Of a DNA stretch of 10,090 nt, positions 1-4,935 are shown piece by piece. Source of the DNA: JANYJJ01 sp043749975 (GTDB lineage Bacteria > Pseudomonadota > Gammaproteobacteria > Burkholderiales > Burkholderiaceae_C). The notes under the pieces are model-generated. The model did no database searches, was not told the origin of the DNA, and saw only the letters and a program-made list of their open reading frames with translations. The DNA lies in NCBI GenBank assembly GCA_043749975.1, contig JAYVCL010000124.1, forward strand, positions 1 through 10,090, read 5' to 3'. Both the position numbers and the translations under genes were made by a program. Numbering within the stretch: position 1 is the stretch's first letter; each line of letters begins with the position of its first letter.

Positions 1-102
1 CCCGACGGCCAAGCTCGAGTCCAGCGGCCAGGAGGCCGACAGTGACCCCCTTCACACCGGTCTGATCGGCGAGCAACAGGCGCCCGCTACACTGCCCACC
101 GC
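1..102 (+). other. 5' flank: possible tail of an upstream gene or promoter region of yciB
   Basis: This edge stretch cannot be assigned with certainty. One plus-strand frame stays open from base 2 and ends at a TGA (104-106) that overlaps the yciB ATG in an ATGA arrangement, which would suit the disordered C-terminal tail of a translationally coupled upstream gene. About 79% of its third codon positions are G or C. A minus-strand frame is also open but has no ATG. A TACACT hexamer at 88-93 resembles a sigma70 -10 box, but it lies only 9 bases before the ATG and has no convincing -35 partner. More upstream sequence would decide. Confidence 0.25.
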
Positions 103-753
103 ATGAAACTGCTGTTAGATTTCTTGCCGATCCTGCTGTTTTTCGGCACCTTCAAATACACCGAGTCCCACAAGGAGTGGGCTGCCGCCTTTGCCACCGA
201 GCACCTGGGCTGGATGGTGGCTGGTGGGACGGTGGGCCTCACCGAGGCGCCCGTGATGCTGGCCACCGTGGTGGTGGTGATTGCCTCGCTGGCCCAAGTG
301 GCCTGGCTCAAGGCGCGCGGCAAGAAGGTAGACCTGATGCTGTGGATCAGCCTGGGCCTGGTGGTGGTGTTGGGTGGGGCCACGGTCTGGTTTCACAACG
401 AGACCTTCATCAAGTGGAAACCCAGTGTGCTGTACTGGGCGATGGGCGCGTCGTTCTGGGTCAGCCAGACCTTCTTCCACAAAAACTTGCTGCAAACGCT
501 GATCGGTGACCAGCTCGATTTGCCGCGCAGCGTTTGGCAGCGGCTGAACTTTGCCTGGATCGCCTTCTTCGCGCTGATGGGTTTGCTCAACCTGTACGTG
601 GCCTACAGCTTCAGCACCAGTGCCTGGGTCAACTTCAAGTTGTTCGGCGGAATGGGCTTGATGCTGGTTTTCACGCTCGCGCAAGGCGTGTACCTGAGCC
701 GGCACATCAAACCCGAGGCTGCCGAATCCAAGCCCCCCAGACTGCCTTCCTGA
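103..753 (+). CDS. yciB: YciB/IspZ family inner-membrane protein (septation protein A family)
   Basis: A 216-residue polytopic membrane protein of the YciB (intracellular septation protein A) family. In enterobacteria the family is linked to envelope integrity and septation and interacts with cell-elongation and division proteins; no enzymatic activity is established. The opening MKLLLDFLPILLFFGTFKYT is typical. The conserved core FHNETFIKWKP lies near residues 97-107, and the NLYVAYSFSTSAWVNFKLFG stretch at about 163-182. Hydrophobic segments near residues 5-18, 49-66, 78-95, 108-122, 150-170 and 181-198 fit several membrane spans. It is longer than the usual 175-185 residues, partly because of a polar C-terminal tail (about 200-216). 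The bolA-like gene begins 9 bases after the stop, so the two are probably cotranscribed. Confidence 0.93.
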   Translation: MKLLLDFLPILLFFGTFKYTESHKEWAAAFATEHLGWMVAGGTVGLTEAPVMLATVVVVIASLAQVAWLKARGKKVDLMLWISLGLVVVLGGATVWFHNETFIKWKPSVLYWAMGASFWVSQTFFHKNLLQTLIGDQLDLPRSVWQRLNFAWIAFFALMGLLNLYVAYSFSTSAWVNFKLFGGMGLMLVFTLAQGVYLSRHIKPEAAESKPPRLPS

Positions 754-762
754 ATCGACACC

Positions 763-1029
763 ATGGCCGTTTCAAGTCAACACATCGAAGCAGCGCTGCG
801 CGCGGCCTTGCAACCCGTCTCGCTGGACGTACAAGACGACAGCCACTTGCACGCCGGCCATGCCGGTGCGCGTGAAGGCCGCCATTTCAGCGTGCGGCTG
901 GTCTGCGAACGCTTCACGGGCCTGTCGCGCGTGGCCCGGCACCGGCTCGTTTATGATTCCTTGAAGCCCTTGATCGACAGCGGCATTCACGCCCTGGCCA
1001 TCGACGCCCGCGCCCCGAGCGAACTCTGA
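763..1029 (+). CDS. BolA family protein
   Basis: An 88-residue BolA-family protein. Family members are small alpha/beta proteins that bind monothiol glutaredoxins and [2Fe-2S] clusters or act as DNA-binding morphology and stress regulators. The signature is clear: a HAGH segment near residues 30-33, then GRHFSVRLVCERFTGLSRV (about 38-56), the RHRLVYDSL helix (about 58-66), and a terminal GIHALAIDARAP with the conserved histidine expected to contribute to cluster binding. The length is normal for the short BolA/IbaG type. The start has only a weak Shine-Dalgarno sequence and lies 9 bases after yciB, so translation may depend on coupling. Whether it is closer to BolA or IbaG cannot be settled by eye, so no symbol is given. 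Confidence 0.9.
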   Translation: MAVSSQHIEAALRAALQPVSLDVQDDSHLHAGHAGAREGRHFSVRLVCERFTGLSRVARHRLVYDSLKPLIDSGIHALAIDARAPSEL

Positions 1030-1041
1030 TTTCGATTCAGC

Positions 1042-1076
1042 ATCGGATGCCGCCAAGCGTGCAATCCGCATCCGGT
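1042..1076 (+). repeat. inverted repeat between the bolA-like and isomerase genes
   Basis: CGGATGC (1044-1050) pairs with GCATCCG (1068-1074), and the stem extends outward by a G-T wobble and one A-T pair; the loop is 17 bases. It lies in the 86-base gap before the isomerase gene. There is no downstream T-run, so it is at best a weak attenuator or an RNA processing/stability element. Confidence 0.3.
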
Positions 1077-1115
1077 TTGCCCAGCTCCATCCATTGCCTT
1101 GAAAGGCACCCGCCC

Positions 1116-1934
1116 ATGAAGACGTTTGTCACTTGCATTTCGATCGCCGCTGTATCGAGTGCCCTGCTCGCCCCGTTGCAAGCCCAGGCCCAAAACATCG
1201 CCATCGTGAACGGCAAGGCCGTGCCGAAAGCCCGCGTCGATGCCCTGCTCAAGCAAGTCAGCGCCCAGGCTACGGCTCAAGGCCAGCAGTTGCCGCCCGA
1301 TCTTGACCAGCGTGCACGCGACAAAGTGGTGCTCGACGAGATTTTTCTGCAAGAAGCCGAGAAGCGCGGCCTGGCTGCCAGCGGCGAGTACAAGCAGCAG
1401 ATGGAGGTGGCGCGTCAGGCGTTGCTGATCCAGACCCTGTTCGCGGACTTCCAGAAAAAGAACAAGGCCACCGAGGCTGAAGTCACTGCCGAGTACGAAA
1501 AGTTCAAAGGCCAGTCGGGCGGCACCGAGTACCGTGCGCGGCACATCCTGGTCGAGAAAGAAGACGACGCCGTGGCGCTGATCGCGCAGATCAAGGGCGG
1601 GGCCAAATTCGAAGATCTGGCGAAGAAGAATTCGAAGGACCCGGGCTCGGGTGAAAACGGCGGCGACCTCGACTTTGCGAATCCAGCTTCGTACGTGCCC
1701 GAGTTTTCGCAGGCCATGCTCAAGCTCAAGAAGGGCGAGATGACCGAGACGCCGGTGAAGTCACAGTTCGGCTTTCACATCATCAAGCTCGAAGACACGC
1801 GCGAAGCCAAGTTCCCACCGATGGCCGAGGTGCGCGGCCAGATCGAACAACGGCTGGGCCAGGTCAAGCTGGCCGCCTTTCGCGACGAGATTCGCGCCAA
1901 GGCCAAGACGGACTACAAGTTCACCGCGAACTGA
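1116..1934 (+). CDS. periplasmic parvulin-type peptidyl-prolyl cis-trans isomerase
   Basis: A 272-residue exported folding catalyst of the SurA/PrsA/PpiC parvulin class, which isomerises Xaa-Pro bonds of envelope proteins. Residues 1-25 form a signal peptide ending LQAQA, with cleavage likely before QN. An N-terminal helical chaperone region covers roughly 27-130. The rotamase domain runs from about 140 to 228: YRARHILV at the start, GGDLDF near 182-187, VPEFSQAML near 194-202, and FGFHIIKLED near 218-227 with the conserved histidine. The ATG at 1116 is preferred over an in-frame ATG at 1047 because GAAAGG lies 9 bases before it and the signal peptide starts there; the 1047 start would add 23 unlikely residues. 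It probably belongs to the yciB-bolA cluster. It carries one rotamase domain, unlike SurA, which has two. Confidence 0.92.
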   Translation: MKTFVTCISIAAVSSALLAPLQAQAQNIAIVNGKAVPKARVDALLKQVSAQATAQGQQLPPDLDQRARDKVVLDEIFLQEAEKRGLAASGEYKQQMEVARQALLIQTLFADFQKKNKATEAEVTAEYEKFKGQSGGTEYRARHILVEKEDDAVALIAQIKGGAKFEDLAKKNSKDPGSGENGGDLDFANPASYVPEFSQAMLKLKKGEMTETPVKSQFGFHIIKLEDTREAKFPPMAEVRGQIEQRLGQVKLAAFRDEIRAKAKTDYKFTAN

Positions 1935-1947
1935 GCCGTTTCCCGAC

Positions 1948-1968
1948 AAGTGGGCATTGAGCCCGCTT
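1948..1968. terminator. possible bidirectional terminator hairpin
   Basis: AAGTGGGC (1948-1955) pairs with GCCCGCTT (1961-1968) around an ATTGA loop, giving an 8-bp stem with one T-G wobble. It fills the 33-base gap between the converging isomerase and ABC ATPase genes and touches the ATPase stop codon. No long T-run follows on either strand, so intrinsic termination is plausible rather than clear. Confidence 0.4.
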
Positions 1969-2699
1969 CACCCGCCGATCGCTGCGCTGGCCGATCCCCG
2001 TAAACGGGGCTCTGCGTCCTGTGCTTCTTCGCGCGCTACTCTTCCGGCCTCGATGTGCAACTGGCGGTCGCATCGCGCGGCGATGCCCGCATCGTGCGTG
2101 ACGAGAACAAGCGTTGTTCCGCTTTCCCGATTCAGGTCGAACATCAACTGCATCACCACCTCGCCGGTGGCAAAGTCGAGGCTGCCGGTGGGTTCGTCGG
2201 CCAACAGCACCGCCGGTTTCACCACGAACGCGCGCGCCAGCGCCACCCGCTGTTGTTCACCGCCCGACAGCACTTTCGGGTAGTGACGCAGCCGCTCGCT
2301 CAGACCCACCCGGCCCAGCATTTCGGTGGCCAGCACACGCGCATCGCCGCGGCCTTGCAGCTCCAGCGGCAGCATCACGTTCTCCAGCGCAGTCAGGTTG
2401 CCGAGCAACTGGAAGCTCTGAAACACGAAGCCCAGTTTGGCGGCCCGCACGGCCGCGCGAGCGTCTTCGTCGATCGCAAAAATATCGGTGCCGGCAAGGC
2501 GAACCGTGCCGGTGCTGGGGGTGTCCAATCCGGCGATGATGGACAGCAAGGTGCTCTTGCCAGACCCCGATGCACCGACGATGGCCGCCGACTGGCGTGG
2601 CTGCAACGTGAAGCTGATCTCATGGAGAATGGTCAGCGTGCCGGTGGAATCGCTGATCCGTTTGGTGACCTGATCGACTGCAATGATGGGCTCTGACAT
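1968..2699 (-). CDS. ABC transporter ATP-binding protein, LolD/YbbA (MacB-type) family
   Basis: A 243-residue ATPase of the family that powers MacB-like and LolCDE-like exporters; position next to tesA suggests the YbbA subgroup. All nucleotide-binding motifs are intact: Walker A GASGSGKST (42-50), Q-loop glutamine in FVFQSF (Q94), signature LSGGEQ (144-149), Walker B VLLADEP (164-170), D-loop SLD (173-175) and switch histidine H202. The last 20 or so residues are low in complexity and make the protein slightly longer than YbbA of E. coli (about 228). In E. coli ybbA is followed by its permease gene ybbP; here the downstream neighbour is a convergent isomerase gene, so the permease is absent from this locus. 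The ATG at 2699 lacks a clear ribosome binding site and lies inside the first codons of the divergent esterase gene. Confidence 0.92.
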   Translation of the reverse strand: MSEPIIAVDQVTKRISDSTGTLTILHEISFTLQPRQSAAIVGASGSGKSTLLSIIAGLDTPSTGTVRLAGTDIFAIDEDARAAVRAAKLGFVFQSFQLLGNLTALENVMLPLELQGRGDARVLATEMLGRVGLSERLRHYPKVLSGGEQQRVALARAFVVKPAVLLADEPTGSLDFATGEVVMQLMFDLNRESGTTLVLVTHDAGIAARCDRQLHIEAGRVAREEAQDAEPRLRGSASAAIGG

Positions 2700-3408
2700 G
2701 CTGGATGGTGTGGACGTTCAAACCGCGATAGGCACCCGCCGAAGGGCTTGGCTGAGGCACTGTACCGCGCTTGCCATGACCGCTGCCGCCGTGGCGGGTA
2801 TGCCGGTTTTGGCGCAGGCACCGGCGCGTGCGCAGGCAGCTTCGACAGGGCACATGACCTTGCTGGTGGTCGGCGACAGCCTGTCGGCGGAGTACGGGCT
2901 GGCGCGCGGCAGCGGCTGGGTGGCCTTGCTGGAGAAGCGGCTGGCGCAGGAGAAGCTCGACGCCAGCGTCGTCAACGCCAGCATCAGCGGCGACACCACC
3001 TCGGGCGGCCGGTCGCGCCTGCCGGCACTGCTGCGCCAGCACCGGCCCACGCACGTGATTCTGGAGCTGGGCGGCAACGATGCCTTGCGCGGCCTGCCGC
3101 TGGCGATGACGCAGGCCAACCTCAGCGAAATGGTGCGCGCATCGAAGGCGCTGGGTGCCAAGGTGGTCATCGCCGGCATGCAGGTGCCGCCCAACTATGG
3201 CCGCCAATACGGCAACGATTTCTATGCCCTGTTCAAGACTGTGGCCCAAACCGAAGGCGTATCTCTGGTGCCGTTTTTTCTCAAGGGCGTTGCCGACGTA
3301 CCGCAGGCCGAATCGCTATTCCAGGCCGACCGCATTCACCCGCGCGAATCAGCCCACCCGACCCTGCTGGCCAACGTGTGGGCGGTGCTGAAACCGATGC
3401 TTCGCTGA
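2683..3408 (+). CDS. tesA: TesA-like exported SGNH-fold esterase/acyl-CoA thioesterase (arylesterase)
   Basis: A 241-residue hydrolase of the GDSL/SGNH family, close to E. coli TesA (thioesterase I / protease I / lysophospholipase L1), a periplasmic enzyme cleaving acyl thioesters and esters. Block I GDSLSAEYG places the nucleophile at S66, block II ISGDTTSGG supplies G103, block III GGND supplies N132, and block V DRIHP supplies D216 and H219. Residues about 18-46 form a basic then hydrophobic signal sequence ending LAQA. The start is uncertain: ATG codons at 2683, 2686 and 2698 all precede the signal peptide and none has a clear Shine-Dalgarno sequence. Any of the three overlaps the divergent ATPase gene. 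The tesA/ybbA divergent pairing is known from E. coli and supports the assignment. An 18-bp palindrome spans the stop codon. Confidence 0.88.
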   Translation: MMGSDMLDGVDVQTAIGTRRRAWLRHCTALAMTAAAVAGMPVLAQAPARAQAASTGHMTLLVVGDSLSAEYGLARGSGWVALLEKRLAQEKLDASVVNASISGDTTSGGRSRLPALLRQHRPTHVILELGGNDALRGLPLAMTQANLSEMVRASKALGAKVVIAGMQVPPNYGRQYGNDFYALFKTVAQTEGVSLVPFFLKGVADVPQAESLFQADRIHPRESAHPTLLANVWAVLKPMLR

Positions 3409-3579
3409 CGCGTCAGCGACGGGCTCCCAGGGATCGTCGGAGTTCAGCTTGTCTGTTCTCGGCAAGAAGATTGCTCCGTCCGCGAGCACCCGAATGAGTT
3501 TGTCGAGTTCCATGTAGCGCCAGACCCGCGTATCGAGTTCCTCTTGAGATGGCTCGCTACGAACGTAGTTGACGCTCAT
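3349..3579 (-). pseudogene. 5' fragment of a DUF2971-like gene
   Basis: This frame starts at ATG 3579, preceded on the minus strand by AAGGAG (plus-strand 3587-3592) at a 7-base spacing, a near-ideal ribosome binding site. Residues about 16-52 (VWRYMELDKLIRVLADGAIF followed by LPRTDKLNSDDPWE) match what I know of the N-terminus of DUF2971 proteins, where an RYM-x-LxK segment, a hydrophobic helix and a DxxxDPWEG-type turn occur in this order. After the DPWE the similarity stops and the frame runs through a palindrome into antisense tesA sequence, ending at 3349 after 76 residues; DUF2971 proteins are normally 200 residues or more. The rest of the gene is missing, so this reads as a truncated remnant. 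Local GC is visibly lower than in the flanks. The function of DUF2971 is unknown, though members often occur in accessory and defence regions. Confidence 0.6.
3402..3419. repeat. 18-bp perfect palindrome over the tesA stop codon
   Basis: TCGCTGACG (3402-3410) is followed without a gap by its exact reverse complement CGTCAGCGA (3411-3419). The tesA stop TGA is at 3406-3408. It lies at the point where the truncated DUF2971-like frame loses similarity. It could be a terminator shared by the two converging frames or a trace of recombination. There is no T-run. Confidence 0.75.
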
Positions 3580-3919
3580 CGCGGGTCTCCTTGAGTGTTG
3601 CGTGGCCGACACCATAAGCCCTGCGGCTGGCCCTTCGCTTCGCTATCGAGCCCGATCTGCGTTGGCGACGTGACTCGCGCCGACGTCGAAGCAAGTTCGA
3701 ATCGCGCTCGTTCGCGAGATTCTTCAGTTCTTGTTCTATCGCCCGAGCGGCGCGCTCCGCAGTGCCGGTCGAGAACTGCGCTTCTAGGGATTGCGGGGCC
3801 ACAGTCCCTTGCGCAGGGGTCGATTCGACGACATCACCGGCCCGACCGGGACGCTCGACCCATGGCGCGTACGTTGCTGCTGCGAACAATCCGTCTGAAG
3901 CCCGCACTCCGCTGGCCAT
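3557..3919 (-). CDS. uncertain small hypothetical protein
   Basis: A possible 120-residue protein from ATG 3919 to TAG at 3557-3559, overlapping the start of the DUF2971-like fragment by 23 bases, as coupled genes can. I do not recognise it. The middle (about residues 46-72) would be an amphipathic helix containing AERAARAIEQELKNLANERD, followed by a very arginine-rich stretch of about 30 residues. No Shine-Dalgarno sequence precedes ATG 3919, and an upstream ATG at 3988 would lie inside the AraC gene. The arginine-rich half may simply reflect a non-coding GC-rich leader of the DUF2971-like gene. It fills most of the gap between tesA and the AraC gene, where I see nothing else. It could be a remnant of the same lost accessory segment. 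Confidence 0.25.
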   Translation of the reverse strand: MASGVRASDGLFAAATYAPWVERPGRAGDVVESTPAQGTVAPQSLEAQFSTGTAERAARAIEQELKNLANERDSNLLRRRRESRRQRRSGSIAKRRASRRAYGVGHATLKETRDERQLRS

Positions 3920-3929
3920 CGGAGCCACG

Positions 3930-4823
3930 ATGCAAGACCCAACCCAGACGATCGAGGCGCAGCCGGCCAAGCCGTCCGCCAACGCCATTCAGGCCCGCTC
4001 GATTCCTATCACCGGCGCACTGCGCCCCTATGTCAGCGCGCTGATGGTCAGCGACGTCAGCGCCACCGGGCCACTGCCGCTGGCGATCGCACCGCACGAG
4101 TCACTCGTGCTCAGCGTGCAGCTCGGGCGCGGATGCGACTGCCTCGAGCAAAAGGGTGCCCACGGCGAGAACACCTGCCTGACCGGCATTCGCCGCTGGA
4201 CCGGTGCTTTCACCTGTGCCGGCGACTGCAATACGCTGTTCGCACTGCTGACACCGCTCGGCTCGGTGCACCTGCTCGAGAGCCAGCCGCTGGACCAGGT
4301 GCCGCGCATTCGCGCGCGGGTCGACGAGTTCCTCGATCGCCAGTTCACGCGCAGCCTCGAATCCCACGTCGCGCTGGCCGACACGCTCGACGCCAAGCTG
4401 CACGCCTTTGCGGCCTGGCTGGAGGCGCGCGCGGTCACCCAACGCCGTCTGACGAGCGCCGCGCTGCGCGCCGGCCGCGCCGCGATGCGGGTCTGCGCCG
4501 AGCCGACCGTCGCCATCGAGACCCTGGCCGATGAGCAGCACGTCTCAAGGCGCCAGCTCGAGCGTGACTTCGGCCAATGGCTCGGCATCTCGCCGCGCCA
4601 CCTGGCGCAGGTGGCGCGGGTGCAGGCGGTCTCGCGCAAGGCGCAGAGCGGTGCCAGCCTGGCCGACATCGCCGCCGATGTGGGTTTCGCCGACCAGGCC
4701 CACATGTCACGCGTCGTGCGCCAGCTCACCGGCTTGACGCCGCGGCGCTTCACGCGCTCAGGCCGCACGCCGATGGGTGCGGCGTTTCGCCGCGCCACCG
4801 GCGGCAGCACCGTGTACCTGTGA
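3930..4823 (+). CDS. AraC-family transcriptional regulator with cysteine-rich N-terminal half
   Basis: A 297-residue regulator with a C-terminal AraC/XylS DNA-binding domain. The first helix-turn-helix lies around residues 193-215 (TVAIETLADEQHVSRRQLER) and the second around 243-273 (SLADIAADVGFADQAHMSRV, then LTGLTPRRF), both with the usual spacing and the GF-x-DQ-x-H-x-S signature. The N-terminal 190 residues should sense a ligand or condition; they contain C69, C71, C83, C96 and C100, an unusual cluster that might bind metal or respond to redox state (inference). ATG 3930 is chosen because GGAG lies 5 bases upstream and conserved-looking sequence begins soon after; an in-frame ATG at 3762 would add 56 poorly structured residues. 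The cytochrome lipoprotein gene starts 112 bases downstream on the same strand and is a likely target. Confidence 0.88.
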   Translation: MQDPTQTIEAQPAKPSANAIQARSIPITGALRPYVSALMVSDVSATGPLPLAIAPHESLVLSVQLGRGCDCLEQKGAHGENTCLTGIRRWTGAFTCAGDCNTLFALLTPLGSVHLLESQPLDQVPRIRARVDEFLDRQFTRSLESHVALADTLDAKLHAFAAWLEARAVTQRRLTSAALRAGRAAMRVCAEPTVAIETLADEQHVSRRQLERDFGQWLGISPRHLAQVARVQAVSRKAQSGASLADIAADVGFADQAHMSRVVRQLTGLTPRRFTRSGRTPMGAAFRRATGGSTVYL

Positions 4824-4840
4824 AGGCGGCCGCAAAGAAC

Positions 4841-4893
4841 GCGACATGTCGCAAATGTTCAAGACACGTCAAACGCGCGTCGCCACAGTGGCG
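4841..4893. promoter_or_regulatory. candidate operator cluster upstream of the cytochrome lipoprotein gene
   Basis: Three dyad elements crowd the 112-base gap after the AraC gene. GCGACATGTCGC (4841-4852) is a perfect 12-bp palindrome. Its core GACATGTC (4843-4850) recurs with one change as GACACGTC (4863-4870), exactly 20 bases further on, close to two helical turns and thus on the same DNA face. CGCCACAGTGGCG (4881-4893) is a third perfect dyad with a one-base centre. AraC proteins usually bind direct repeats spaced near 21 bases, so the 20-base repeat is a candidate site. No clear -35/-10 pair was found. The assignment is inference from arrangement. Confidence 0.35.
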
Positions 4894-4935
4894 GCACCAC
4901 CAGCCGCCATTCACTTCACCTCGAAAGGCTCGACC

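Noticed and set aside
1996..2009. CCCCG-TAAA-CGGGG hairpin in the 3' end of the ABC ATPase gene
   Set aside because: Only five base pairs and within the coding frame; no T-run, so not reported as a terminator.
2055..2696. 213-codon plus-strand frame opposite the ABC ATPase
   Set aside because: Shadow of an ATPase whose Walker and signature motifs are all intact on the other strand.
2748..3497. 249-codon plus-strand frame overlapping tesA
   Set aside because: Arginine/glycine-rich product in a different frame from the SGNH motifs.
3762..3929. N-terminal extension of the AraC protein from ATG 3762
   Set aside because: The extra 56 residues look unstructured, and ATG 3930 has GGAG at good spacing.
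3595..4044. 149-codon plus-strand frame between tesA and the AraC gene
   Set aside because: Arginine/serine/proline-rich without domain or ribosome binding site; it runs into the AraC gene in another frame.
4028..4810. 260-codon minus-strand frame inside the AraC gene
   Set aside because: Serine/arginine-rich shadow opposite two clear helix-turn-helix motifs.
4777..4935. Upstream start for the cytochrome lipoprotein
   Set aside because: It would start inside the AraC gene and bury the lipoprotein signal 53 residues in; ATG 4936 has a ribosome binding site and exposes the signal.
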